Assembly: GCA_023231475.1 (NCBI GenBank)
Contig: JALJEE010000204.1
Coordinates: 1-61,108 of the forward strand
Source of the DNA: Seison nebaliae
Taxonomy: Eukaryota > Rotifera > Pararotatoria > Seisonacea > Seisonidae
Direction of reading: 5' to 3'
DNA length: 61,108 nucleotides
The translations under genes and the position numbers were made by a program. The notes beneath the pieces are model-generated. The model was not told the DNA's origin. It ran no database searches and was given only the letters and a program-made list of their open reading frames with translations. Shown piece by piece: positions 21,176 to 31,908 of this stretch (within the stretch, counting starts at the first letter, position 1; each line of letters starts with the position of its first letter).

Positions 21176-22389
21176 ATGGTAATGTTTAATTGGTATAAAT
21201 GCGATGATACAATTTCAACCGATTCCACTTGTAGTAAATGTGCACGAGAATTAGATGAAAGAAATAATAATAATAAACGATTGATCGATAGTTTCTTTAG
21301 TCGAATTAAAGCACTTCGATCGTTTTTATTCGATGAGAATGATGAAGGAAAAGATACAGCTCAACACATTTTCGGATACTCAAATAAAAAATTCATTTTC
21401 TCATTAATTCTTACAATAATCACAAGTCTTTTCTGTCTCTATTTCTTTCTACCAACGGACCTTAATGAACTCATATTACGTTCCTTCTCCATTCCAAGTA
21501 CGAATGATGTCATATCCTCCAAAATCCTCCGTACAGGAACAAGTTCTAATATTTGTTTATCCAAAAACTTACCATCGTCTACAGTTGTAGTGTGTGATGA
21601 GAATGTTCTTGCTCAAACGACATGTTTCCGAGATGTTTCTTATGAAATCGAATGGACAAAAAGGAATTCATACGGAAGTCGTTGGAGAATGGCGACTATA
21701 CGGAAGGCTACTCCCAAATGCTCAGTTATCGATAATGTTGAAATTGAAATAACGAATTATCTAGAGAAGATTTATACTTATCTCTTCTTCCCAAAAGTCA
21801 TTCTCACTCAAATGGTTGTTAAGACTTCGTTATTTTTCATTGTCTAACTCTCCAAAATTCTCATTATCCTCATCATTTCCAGTAGTAATCATTTGAAATC
21901 ATTAATGGAAACGAATGGAGAAAATAAAAGATTAATACAAACTAAATCTTATTGTAGAACTGGTTAGATAATATTATTAGAATATCTTTTACGATCAATC
22001 ACAGTCGTTTAATAGAAAGTGGTAACGTTCATCCATGTTGCAAGTATTTGGAGGGTTGTTCCGTTAAAATCTTCCCATGGAAGAAGAGGTATAACATTGA
22101 GAATTATTCTCCTATGGATATGAATTCATGTGCTTGTGATGGACAATTCTATCAGTGTTTAAAGAATCGACTAACAATCAAAGGATGGTATTTTCAAACT
22201 TCTAACTCCTTCCAAATTCAACAAAGAAATGCATTAAGAATTGGACAAATCTATTTTAATGTTATACAACCGAAATGCGTTCAATTTCATGTAGGGAAAC
22301 GATGTGAAATTTCATTCATTTTCTTCTGTCTGAAAGAGAGTAATGAGAATAGTTGTTTGACTTCAGCGGAAAATAATCCATTATTCTAA
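21176..22389 (+). CDS. Membrane-anchored group III phospholipase A2-like protein, active-site pair missing
   Basis: Exon 1 (from ATG 21176) encodes a basic cytosolic N-terminus, one membrane anchor (FIFSLILTIITSLFCLYFFL, residues ~74-93) and an outside segment with Cys pairs. After an intron ending at TTGTAG (about 21957) the next exon reads WLDNII...HPCCKYLEGC...SCACDGQFYQCLK...RIGQIYFNVIQPKCVQF. This matches the bee-venom-type PLA2 scaffold CCRxHDxC...CDCDxxFxxCL...YFNxxxxKC. At the catalytic position the usual His-Asp after CC is replaced by Leu-Glu (CCKYLEGC), and the calcium-loop WCG motif is not seen. It is therefore probably a non-enzymatic relative, perhaps a lipid- or receptor-binding protein. 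Family assignment good; the exon 1-2 junction is approximate. Confidence 0.75.
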
Positions 22390-22516
22390 TTGTAATATGA
22401 ATGATAATTTAATGTGATTTTAATCAATTTATTAAGTTTTGTTTTAAGAAATTAAATAGAGTTTCTAAATTTTTTATTTCTTCTCAAAATTTACTTATTT
22501 TTTAATAAAATATTCA

Positions 22517-25500
22517 TTAATTCTCATTCGTATTATAATATTGATTGTTATTATTATTATTGTTCCTTCTTCCAAAATGATTAATATCATTCTTCTTCTC
22601 ATTCCTCCAACGTCCTCGGGAGAATTGTTGCGAAGAAGATTGTTGGGATTGACGATGTGAATCGTGATTAACCCTTCTTTTTCTAAACTTCCTATTAGGA
22701 GTCTTATAATTCGACTGTTTCTTCGATTGATAATGATTTTCGTTCTTTTTCGAATATTTACTAATTTCGATTCCTCCAGATCGCTCTTGTTTTGAAATTT
22801 GAATATGTTTCGATGATTGATTCACATTCTTCTTATTCACTTCACCGTTCGTCGTTGATTGATTCTCCACATTCTTCCCATTATTATTATTCATCAAGTT
22901 TGGAAGAGGATTTATCGAAGTATTTATTCCAGCTAAATTGAATAAAGCTTGATTTAATAGAATGCGATTAGCTAATTCGATCGCTTTCAGATTCGTTTCA
23001 TTCGTTAATCGATCTTGTTGTTGTGCCTTCATTTGTTGATAAGACCTAAAGTCATTAACTTGAGGTACCCGAAATGATTGAAATTGTTGATCCGCATTGA
23101 AATTAAGTAGATTTGGTAAAGGTGGTTCGTGAGTTTCCACAATATTTAACAATCTGGCGGGCAACGAATGTCGAAGACAAGGAAAACTTGATGGATATTG
23201 TGAATAATCGGTAATGTCCGTTCTCTCACCATATTTCGGTGTAACTTGGACAATTGAACCAATCATAAAATTATAAATAACTTCCGCCTTCTTTGCAATG
23301 ATCTCATTCAACCAACTCTCTCGAAATGCAACTGTCGTTGGAGAACAAATTGCGGAATAACCTTCTGGAGTATAATAAAGATTGACGGAATTTAGATCAT
23401 TCTTATTCTTGTTCATGTCTTCAATATCAAATATGAAGTATATTTTGGCCGAAAGATGATCTGAAGAGATAATATATCAGAGAAAGAAATTCTAAATTGG
23501 AAAATTTTCAAACTTTTAATTTCTTGTAAATTCCAATAAACTTCGTTCGAATAACATGAGGGGAAGAGATTTGCTAAATTCCGTTGGTTCTTCTTCTCTC
23601 CTCCTCCATTTAAGACAATTCGATGTTTTGATTTTTTCCACGAATCGATATTATATTCTTCCGACCGATAAAATGTTACTGTTAAATAATAAAATTTTGA
23701 TGTATAGAATTCCATATCACTATCCATTCTGATCTCGTATGTCCATTCGTAGGAGAACTTGAAATGATTTTCAATATAAATCTGTATAATATCATTCATC
23801 TTATCCAGATCGATATGACCATCAAAATAAAAGTCTCCGGTTGTAAATTCGTGAGCGGGCATATCCAATTCTTTCATTAATAAAGGTGCAGCATACATCT
23901 TCTCCGGTTTATTTAATAGTGATGCATATTGTTGCATATCACGATTTCGTTGGACAATTTCTGTTAATTAAATAAATAATTTGAGGAAGATAAGAACTAA
24001 CGGTCATTAAATTTACGAACAAATCTCCTCTCATTTTTCACTTTCTTTCCTGTCGTCGTATTGTTATTTGTGGCGTTGAACGACGATTGATTCATCAATA
24101 AACTGCATAAATTAAGGAGTTGAACGAAATTGTTTTGTTGATTGCCATTGTTCGAGGGCGAATTTAGAAAATTTTGTAAACTTTGAACCACGATATTGAA
24201 TAAGGGATTCATCCGCATTGGGTTGTCACTCATCAGTGAATTGCAATTCAACATGTTAAAATTGATTGGATTTGCATTCGCTGTTGATGTATTAGTATTA
24301 TTGGACGTTGTATTCGTTGAAGCAGAAGCATTGGGAAGACTTTGAATTATCATGTTAATTATTGGATTCAATTGTAAAGGACAGTCATTGATGAGAGGAC
24401 CATTGAGTAAATTCAAATTGCTTTGTTGAAGATTGTTAGAAATATTAGAATCATTTGGAAGAATATTCGATGTCGATTGAGGAGCAGTATTGATATTATT
24501 GTTGGTGGTTATATTCGTCTTGTTAGCTATCGGTATATTCGTTGTTTTATTTCCATTGTACTTGTTACTATTGTTAAAATTGACAGTATTTAACAAAGTT
24601 CGGAAATCCGAAATATTTCCATCGTTTCTATTCGAATTATCTTCTCCTTCAGATATATTATCATCATTACTTGATGTCGATTCATTATTATCGTTATTGT
24701 TGTTGTTATTTATATTTAAATTGGTCTCTTCAACATTTGGACAACTAAACTTTTCTTCTTCTTTCAATTTTTTCTTCGGCTCGTCATTTCGTTTCTCACT
24801 AGAACTTTCTTCAAAATTTTCATCTTCGTTTAATTCTTGGACATTAGACAAATGTTCATCGTTTGAAATTGCCTTTGAACATTCCAATATGATATTAGGT
24901 TCACCATGATCATTCGGACTAGCTGAATCGTCCAGAAATTCTATCAACGAATGCTTATCAATCGTGATCGTATCATCAATTTTCACATCATTTATAGAAG
25001 TATTTTCATCTATTTCAATTTCCGATATGTTCAATGAAAAGTTAATGGAATCAAGATTATAATTATCTATTGGAGCATATTCATCGACAGCTACTGATGA
25101 ATTGTTCGCTGTTTGTAGATTGCTCGATATTAAAAGCGGGGAAAGAGCTGAACATTCATTTTCCGATGTGATATGATTCGGTTCAGATATAACATTTCGT
25201 AACCATGGAACTTTCGGAAAATCTTGAGACGCTAATGAATTTTTCTCTGTCGTCATCGATGGTGAAATATTATCGGAATTTGTTTCATGTGAAAAATTGT
25301 TGGATGTAGATGAATCTGTTGGTTTTGCGGAAGTGTTTCCACTATCACCAGAAACTAATTGCTCGTTTTTAGATGTTGGATTTTTTGATGTTGATTCATG
25401 ATTCTTCAACAGATTTGCAGGATAATTTGGATTATAGTTATATTTATAACCATGACGATTGAAACTTTTATGATAATAATTATTTCTTTTATTACTAATA

Positions 25501-25853
25501 TTATTATTATTAATATTATCATTAACATCGTTCATATAGGTTGGAAGTTTAGTGAGCGATAAAGCTTCTTTATGAGATTTCGATATATCTTTCACTTTCG
25601 TCCAAACACATAATTGATATAATAACTCTTTAGCATGACGTTCATGCAATGCATCCAACAGATTCCTCAAATGAAGAAAATAGGACAATTGATTTTGAAT
25701 CCATCTTTCAGCCGATATCTTCTTCGCTCTAACCGTTGCAAAATTGTCATCGAATGGTTCAATGATGAAGCGATCCGTGGTAATCGCAATATTCGTTTGA
25801 CCTCGCGATTCAGACTGTCGGATATTCCCAACATTTTTTATGAAGTTCAACAT
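22517..25853 (-). CDS. Large Asn/Ser-rich protein of unknown function
   Basis: Three exons join in frame: 23997-25853, about 23491-23951, and 22517 to about 23440. Both introns have clean GT...AG ends, and the joins read ...KFNDQIVQRNRD... and ...NLQEIKNHLSAKIYF. The protein is about 1,060 residues. Residues 1-110 look folded (DRFIIEPFDDNFATVRAKK, then helices). Residues ~120-600 are low complexity, with long Asn, Ser and Thr runs and acidic patches. A second folded-looking part (~620-900) includes MPAHEFTTGDFYFDGHIDLDKMN and LPARLLNIVETHEPPLPNLL. The tail is basic Arg/Gln/Asn-rich, a style common in RNA-binding proteins. I do not recognise the family. Confidence 0.7.
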
Positions 25854-26139
25854 TAGTTTGGATTAGGAATAATAAAAATTAAAAAATTGCGCTCGGATTC
25901 TTTTCTTCTATCACTCTATATAAATTATTCATTCATTATATTTATATATCATGCTTATATTAGTCATACTAATTCAATTAGACCGTTATCTTAAACCGTT
26001 AACATGATAAATTATATAAATTGCACAATCAACAAATTTCAATTGCTTATTGAAAGATTTTGCCGTTATTTCTCAAAAAATTTTCTGTAAAAATTAATCG
26101 TCATTATTTTTCTGGAAGAAAAACAGTTTCTCAAATAAG

Positions 26140-27746
26140 ATGGCATTAGTTTCCGATACTCCTTATAATAAAGATCATGGAAATGATAATACTCTTCTGG
26201 CTAAGAGTGGAATATGTGACGAATCGATTTCAGAACAAATACCATTGATTAAAGCTAAAATGCATATAAAACATCAATATCTGAAATTGTTGAAGGAGGA
26301 ACGACCGAGATTGTTGAAAGAATTAACCTCGGAACAATCATCAATAAGACATCGAATTCAAGATGTTTATCGCACAAGAGGTTTCATTTGTTAATATCAA
26401 TATAAAATTAATTTGTTGAAGGGACATGTGTTGAAAGTCATATCATTCACGATCATCCATGTTATGTCGTTTATCAACGTCGTAAATTTATGTTGAAGAA
26501 TTTGAATAATACTCTAGAACGAAGAAGTAATTTGATAAATGCTAAGATCATGGAAAGGAAGAGTGAATTAGATGGTATATTGAAACGAATTCCACCCATT
26601 AATATTAAACTAGAAGAAGATCAAATTATTTCAAAAACACAAGAAAAATTAATGCAAATATCCATTTTAGATGTGAAATTCGAAACATCTCAACATATCA
26701 AGAGGAATTTGAAAGGAATTCTTGAAGTGTTAAAAGATGAAAATAAGTCCTTTCCCTTAATATATGAGGAGTTGAAAGAGAAACATGGAACGATAACACA
26801 CGAACTAAAAGAATATCATCGTGTACTTGATCGTGCTCTACAAGAAACATTTCGAATTCGTGCCGATATTCAAGCAGCCAATAAACAAAAATTGAATGTC
26901 TCCATATATTCAAAAGCCATTCACAACAATAAACATGTTTTAGCTCATCTTCTCCATTGGTTCCAAATACTCAACAAAGATCAACGGTCATCATCAGAGA
27001 ATTATTCGTTGGAGGAAGCCAAACAAGAATTCTTCCGACTTCCTATTAAAACTCCTGTTCACAAAAATTTCAACCGACCGTTTTTATATTCAGCTTTAAT
27101 ACGATGGAAGAATCAATCAGGTAAACACGCGAAAGCTTTCGAAATTATTACGAGAATGACAAAAGTGAAAAAGGAAGTAACTTTGAAATTATATCGAGAG
27201 GAATATGTTTTAACTAAAGTCATTTTAACTTCCATGAGTCTCCAACACCGATCCACCGACACGTTAGAAGATATATATGATCTCTGTACTAAATCGGAAG
27301 CCAATAAAAATTTGAAATTGAACAAGTTGATAGTTAAGAGGAAATTTAATCCGTTTGCCAGTTACTATCACTATCTTATCTTTTTGGGCATAATATCATG
27401 TAAAGTTGAGTTGTTTTATCGAACTCAATTAGGAAATGACGTTGAGAAACATCCGTTGCGTGAAGAAACATTATTGGATCATTTGGCAGTTACACAAATC
27501 GGTTATCGACTTCGAAAGAATCTCTACAATATGATGATTGCAAGTAGAGTAGCATCTTTCGGTGCGAAAACTAATGCTCAATTGGACGTTCTCATAAGGA
27601 TGAGACAAAAACAAAAATTGCAGTTAACTGGAGGATATTTAGCTGTGACAAATACAGATGGTCCATTTGATACGAACACGGAGAGTGAACAAGTTTTTAA
27701 TTTAACAAAATTAAAACAGAAAAAGAGCAAAAAAAATTCAAAATAA
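26140..27746 (+). CDS. Coiled-coil protein, family not recognised
   Basis: Two exons: 26140 to about 26381 (RIQDVYRTRG) and about 26420-27746 (TCVESHIIHDHPCYVVYQRRKFMLKNL...), separated by a short AT-rich intron. The product is about 520 residues with no signal peptide. The N-terminal two thirds are charged and helical with coiled-coil character (KLLKEERPRLLKELTSEQSS, LEVLKDENKSFPLIYEELKEK). A conserved-looking block HVLAHLLHWFQIL sits mid-protein. The C-terminus is Lys-rich (KQKKSKKNSK). Outer-dynein-arm docking coiled-coil proteins were considered because of the ciliary genes nearby, but no diagnostic motif was found. RAD1 begins 165 bp downstream on the same strand with an AG acceptor three bases before its ATG, so the two may be co-transcribed. 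Confidence 0.65.
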
Positions 27747-27910
27747 CATAAGTTCTTAGGAATTCTTATCAATTTGATAAGGTTGTATGAATCGAAAATT
27801 TTTTTCTTCTTTGTTCAAATTTTTTTTGATTATTCTCTTAATAAATTTTTTGTTTGGAATTAATCTGATAAAAATAGTTAGCTGTGTCTCAAAACCATTA
27901 TGTTTAGGAG

Positions 27911-28816
27911 ATGTCGTCCAATTTCTATGGAAAGTTAAGACATGTTAATTTGTTATCGATAATAACGAAATGTGTTTGTTTGGAGAAGGAGGGAACCATA
28001 ATTATTGTGAATCGTGGAATGAAATTGAAGAGTTCGATTAATGGTATAATGGAATGTAGTTGTTTTGTGGAAAGATGTTTATTTGATATTTATCGATATG
28101 AAGAGAAGATGGAATTTAATGTCAATCTAAAAACATTACATCATTTCTTGAAATTGATGTCGAAACAAATAAGAGAATCAGAAGATGAAAATAATTTTAT
28201 CGAATTGAAACTAATAAGAGATGACTGTTTCCTCTATTTAGATTATAATTCATCCGATTGTACACTGAGTGAAAAAATCGTTTTATTATCATCAAGAAAT
28301 AATGAAATTTTAAGAAATTATCCACTCACTTTCATTCCTTCTAATCGAACAATTACTCAACAATCAGTCATGGTCACTGTATTGCAACAGATGGAGAACA
28401 ACGAAAATAAATTAATTTTGGATAATATGATTTTCGGAAAAATTTGTCGTTTTTTGGCTTGCCATTTAACAAACTCGTCAACCATCCAAATAAGATTCGA
28501 TGCACAGTTAAATGAAGTTTCATTCGAATTAGAAAATAATTCTTATGAATATTCGGTTACAATAGACGGGAATGAGAATGGAATGAATCAAAATTTTATT
28601 CGAATGCGACGTTCGACAATCTTCTCATATCATGGGAAAAAGATTTCAATGTTGAAAAGATTCAATCCTTACGTCTCCCGATTGTCGATAAGACAAAATG
28701 TGATGGATGGAATTCTCATCTTTCAATATCTATTCAATGATCAATTGATGAGTGGACAATCGTTACAATCGGCATATATTCAATTATTCGTTCTACCAAT
28801 CAATAGTGACTTTTAA
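27911..28816 (+). CDS. RAD1: RAD1, 9-1-1 checkpoint clamp subunit
   Basis: This is a single-exon 301-residue product starting at ATG 27911. It aligns along its length with the RAD1 sliding-clamp fold. The N-terminal domain has VNLLSIITKCVCLEKEGTII, a SSINGIMECSCFVERCLFDIYRY block, and FNVNLKTLHHFLKL, like the NLTVLLDCL of human RAD1. The C-terminal domain ends with SRLSIRQNVMDGILIFQYLF, the clamp's last strands. RAD1 joins RAD9 and HUS1 in the nucleus as a ring loaded at DNA damage to activate ATR signalling. Human RAD1 is 282 residues, so the length fits. Identity is moderate, typical for this fast-evolving family. Confidence 0.82.
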   Translation: MSSNFYGKLRHVNLLSIITKCVCLEKEGTIIIVNRGMKLKSSINGIMECSCFVERCLFDIYRYEEKMEFNVNLKTLHHFLKLMSKQIRESEDENNFIELKLIRDDCFLYLDYNSSDCTLSEKIVLLSSRNNEILRNYPLTFIPSNRTITQQSVMVTVLQQMENNENKLILDNMIFGKICRFLACHLTNSSTIQIRFDAQLNEVSFELENNSYEYSVTIDGNENGMNQNFIRMRRSTIFSYHGKKISMLKRFNPYVSRLSIRQNVMDGILIFQYLFNDQLMSGQSLQSAYIQLFVLPINSDF

Positions 28817-29140
28817 CGTTAAAATTAAAACGTTAATTCAATTACATCTCTCATTAGTTGATTAGAATTAAATTCAGTTTTGTAATTTTACAGAGAATTT
28901 TCTCTCATCGTTATAACTGATTTATATTTGATTTATTTTTAACTAGAAACAAATCGAAGTAGAAATAATATCAAATTTAAGATCAAATGAATAATTAAGA
29001 AGATATACTTAATGATGAAATAATATTCAATTAATATCACATCAAATCTTATAATTGGGTGTGTATTATATGGAATGACAACTTTCTTCTCCATAACTTT
29101 TATAGTCAATCCAATCACTAAATCAGGTTGAAAAAGAAAT
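28817..29140. other. Short AT-rich intergenic region
   Basis: It lies between RAD1 and the small secreted-protein gene. Nothing beyond AT-rich sequence is evident. Confidence 0.35.
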
Positions 29141-29431
29141 ATGAAATTTAATATAATCCTCTTATTCTCTATAATTCTCCACATCTCAATTATTCCTTCA
29201 TCCAATTCCTACGTCATTGGCACTTTGTACAATACAGCCACTAGTGTAGCACAAACAGGCTTATCATATGTTCCCGAAATAGTAATGGGCGTTACTGAAT
29301 ATTTTAAGCCAAAAGAAGAGAATCTGAGAGAATATCGACCAGAGGACGACGCAGAAGCGATGGAACATCTTGAACAATCGATAGACGAAATGCATAAAGT
29401 AAATCACGAAAAATGGAACAGTCGTCGCTGA
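29141..29431 (+). CDS. Small secreted protein, 96 residues
   Basis: ATG 29141 gives a clear signal peptide (MKFNIILLFSIILHISIIPSSNS, cleavage probably after SNS or SYV). The mature part is about 72 residues, with a short hydrophobic stretch (VIGTLYNTATSVAQTGLSYV) followed by an acidic, probably helical tail (YRPEDDAEAMEHLEQSIDEM). There is no cysteine in the mature part and no dibasic processing site apart from the terminal RR, so it is not an obvious neuropeptide precursor. The family is not recognised; the gene could be lineage-specific. It may have no intron. Codon use resembles neighbouring genes. Confidence 0.6.
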   Translation: MKFNIILLFSIILHISIIPSSNSYVIGTLYNTATSVAQTGLSYVPEIVMGVTEYFKPKEENLREYRPEDDAEAMEHLEQSIDEMHKVNHEKWNSRR

Positions 29432-30050
29432 ATTATGAGAATTATGAACAGAATTTCATATTTGATTTTATTTCATTCATATTCTTATAATCATATTTCT
29501 TTTCTCTCATAGTAAAAAATATTTCGAAAAGAATTCTCATTTACACTATCTTTTATTAACGTTAAACCTTTCTTTATAAGAGAGAGAGAGAGAGAGAGAG
29601 AATTGATGAAATCGAAGTTGATCAAAGAATAAATAAATAAAGCCACGATTCAAATGAGAGGTTGACGTAAAGGTCAAACGAAATAATATAAAACTGACGT
29701 CATATTATATGAGCTTATAATTGGAAATTGAGAAATTTGATTGTGAAATATTTGTTTGAGCGTTGTGGAAACGTGTCGTCTGAATATGCAACGATGAAGA
29801 AAGAAAAAATACTCGTGTTAAATTGAATAATATTTGTTGAATTCATATCTATTCATTCTAAATATTTTCACGAGTTTCCAATTTTCTCTCAAACTTTTCT
29901 CTCGTAAATTCACAGGCATTTCTTTCACATTTCTCCTGTCCATCTAACTTCTATCTTTTTTTATCTCTTGTCTTTATCAGATCTTGAGTTCGTGTTCCCA
30001 CTCCCTTACTGTTTTCTTCATTTTATATCTTTCTCGTAACACCACCAACA
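29432..30050. other. Intergenic region with (AG)n and the eIF5A leader
   Basis: It contains an uninterrupted AG run (29579-29601) and then a pyrimidine-rich stretch just upstream of eIF5A. A TTTATCAG at about 29974-29981 could be a splice acceptor in the eIF5A 5' UTR. Confidence 0.4.
29579..29601. repeat. (AG)n microsatellite
   Basis: This is an uninterrupted AG dinucleotide run of about 11 units between the small secreted-protein gene and eIF5A. Confidence 0.9.
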
Positions 30051-30521
30051 ATGAGTGATGATGAACAACATGATTTCGGACAAGTAGATGCTGGAGCGTC
30101 GAAAACTTATCCGCAACAATGTTCAGCTCTTAGAAAGAATGGTCATGTTGTCATTAAAGATCGTCCATGTAAAATTGTAGAGATGACGACATCGAAAACG
30201 GGAAAGCACGGACATGCAAAAGTTCATTTGGTTGCACTCGATATCTTTACTGGACGTAAACATGAAGATATTTGTCCATCTACTCATAATATGAATGTGC
30301 CAAATGTCTCGCGTACAGAATTGCAATTGATCAATATAACAGACGATGGATTCTGTTCTCTAATGTTAGACAATGGTGATACTCGTGAAGATATTAAATT
30401 GCCAAAGAATGAATTAGGTGATGAAATTCAAACAAAGTTCGATAAAGATGAATCTTTCGCTTGCGTTGTTCTAAGTGCGATGGATGAAGAACAAATTGTT
30501 GGAATAAAACCATTGAAATAA
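30051..30521 (+). CDS. EIF5A: Translation factor eIF5A
   Basis: The product is 156 residues in one exon from ATG 30051. It is highly conserved: [22 protein letters not shown], then the hypusine loop [14 protein letters not shown] with the modified lysine at residue 52, then [18 protein letters not shown] and the OB-fold C-terminal domain. eIF5A binds the ribosomal E site and relieves stalling, for example at proline runs, and helps termination. It needs deoxyhypusine synthase and hydroxylase, which are not in the window. The normal length for the family is ~154-160. It is convergent with the 30673 gene, 151 bp away. Confidence 0.98.
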   Translation: MSDDEQHDFGQVDAGASKTYPQQCSALRKNGHVVIKDRPCKIVEMTTSKTGKHGHAKVHLVALDIFTGRKHEDICPSTHNMNVPNVSRTELQLINITDDGFCSLMLDNGDTREDIKLPKNELGDEIQTKFDKDESFACVVLSAMDEEQIVGIKPLK

Positions 30522-30672
30522 TTGTCGAATCAATAAAAATAAAGAGTTCCATTGAAGAGATTGAATATTTGGACGAAATGATTTATTGATTTTAAAAGAA
30601 AAATAAATAATTTCATAATTTCCATAAAATTTTATGTTTTTTTCCCTTCTTTCAAAGAAAGTAAATTGATTA

Positions 30673-31827
30673 TCATAATTTCCGTTTTATTTCTATTTTC
30701 GTGTTAACTGGTTGAACGATTGGTTGTTTCGTCTCACGATAAAGTAAATGGAAATGTTTCTTATAAGTCTGAATCATTTCACCTAAATCTTTCCAATGAA
30801 TTATTCTCATTTCCGGATAAATTTTTATTGGCGGCAAATGAAGAAAATTTGGTTGACTCTCCATGTCTGATGTGTCGTCAGCGATGAAAGAGATCGAATG
30901 TAATTTCTCATGATCTTTAACATTCTTTATTGTTTTCGGAGGCATCGGTTCACCACGCCAATACTCACGAAAACACAATAAACTTCCGATGATGAGGGAC
31001 ATGACACACATTGTTCCACCAATTACGAGCGATTCCTTCTGAATTAGAATTGGATCAAAATAAACGGAAGCTTTAAACAAATGTTTCGCTGAATAATTAT
31101 TAATTATGTGACTTGTATATTGTTGACGTGAGAGATCGGATTCATTATTATAGAACATTAAATCGTTCATTTGATCGTTGGTGAGTAGCCAACATCCGAT
31201 ACGTGGAAGGAATTGAGAGAAAGAAGAATTAATTTCTTGGAAGAAATATGAATTTAATCCTGATTCTATTACTCCTCTGATATTGTTCACAAATAAATGA
31301 GATCGATAAACAACATCATTATGTTCATAACGAACATATTGTTGAGCATAAATGAAATGATTCGTTTCTGATTTTAATCGACGATCAGATGTGAAAATCG
31401 TTAATTTAACTGCATTTCCAATATTCAATGGTGTCGTATCTGAAGTGAATGGACAACTGTTCGATCGAGACGTACTAAATGGACGAACAATTTTCATACT
31501 GGGTACACCATGTGTTTGAGTGTATAATGGAGGAATGAGCCATCCATAAATACCTAACGACCAAACGATTAAAGGATCACTCGCAATATGATCCACTAAA
31601 TGAATCAGTTTTTTAGTTCTCGGTCTCTTGTATGTACATTGAATGGGGAAGTGGTTCGTTTGCGCTAACAAACTCTCATCATCCACATTATTAACTTTCT
31701 CTAAATCGAGAAATGAGTTGGGGAATGTTGTGTAACTTTCATCGCTTGTCGGACAATCGCCCAATGGAAGAATGAGACGGATTAAATCAAATAAAATGAT
31801 GATCAATCGAAATAAGAGAAAATTCAT
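30673..31827 (-). CDS. Type I single-pass membrane protein, unknown
   Basis: Start chosen at ATG 31827, since the longer frame begins with TTG inside the 5' leader. It is 384 residues. Residues 1-24 form a signal peptide (FLLFRLIIILFDLIRLILPLG). The outside domain of ~235 residues has few cysteines and several Asn-X-Ser/Thr sites. One transmembrane segment (VIGGTMCVMSLIIGSLLCF) lies near residues 275-293. The cytosolic tail is ~90 residues with a basic end. I do not recognise the family. It is the last gene of a tight minus-strand group behind Rab escort protein, 76 bp after that stop, with a TTTTTGATTTCAG acceptor 11 bases before its ATG. Confidence 0.7.
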   Translation of the reverse strand: MNFLLFRLIIILFDLIRLILPLGDCPTSDESYTTFPNSFLDLEKVNNVDDESLLAQTNHFPIQCTYKRPRTKKLIHLVDHIASDPLIVWSLGIYGWLIPPLYTQTHGVPSMKIVRPFSTSRSNSCPFTSDTTPLNIGNAVKLTIFTSDRRLKSETNHFIYAQQYVRYEHNDVVYRSHLFVNNIRGVIESGLNSYFFQEINSSFSQFLPRIGCWLLTNDQMNDLMFYNNESDLSRQQYTSHIINNYSAKHLFKASVYFDPILIQKESLVIGGTMCVMSLIIGSLLCFREYWRGEPMPPKTIKNVKDHEKLHSISFIADDTSDMESQPNFLHLPPIKIYPEMRIIHWKDLGEMIQTYKKHFHLLYRETKQPIVQPVNTKIEIKRKL

Positions 31828-31908
31828 TGAACTTTTGACTGAAATCAAAAATAAAAATATTTCATTTTTCTTTCAATAATATTCTGAGTGAAAAATAATA
31901 ATTTTATT
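31828..31908 (-). promoter_or_regulatory. AATAAA overlapping the CHM stop and probable trans-splice acceptor
   Basis: On the minus strand the CHM stop codon TAA lies inside AATAAA (31903-31908). A T-rich tract ending in AG at 31839-31840 precedes the next ATG by 11 bases. The 76-bp gap is too short for a normal promoter, which suggests polycistronic transcription. Confidence 0.5.

Noticed and set aside
24490..24909. Plus-strand Leu-rich 139-codon frame
   Set aside because: It is the antisense of an Asn/Glu-rich coding region on the minus strand.
26140..27746. Assignment of the coiled-coil protein to ODAD3/CCDC151
   Set aside because: Ciliary neighbours make it tempting, but no diagnostic motif could be matched, so it is left unnamed.
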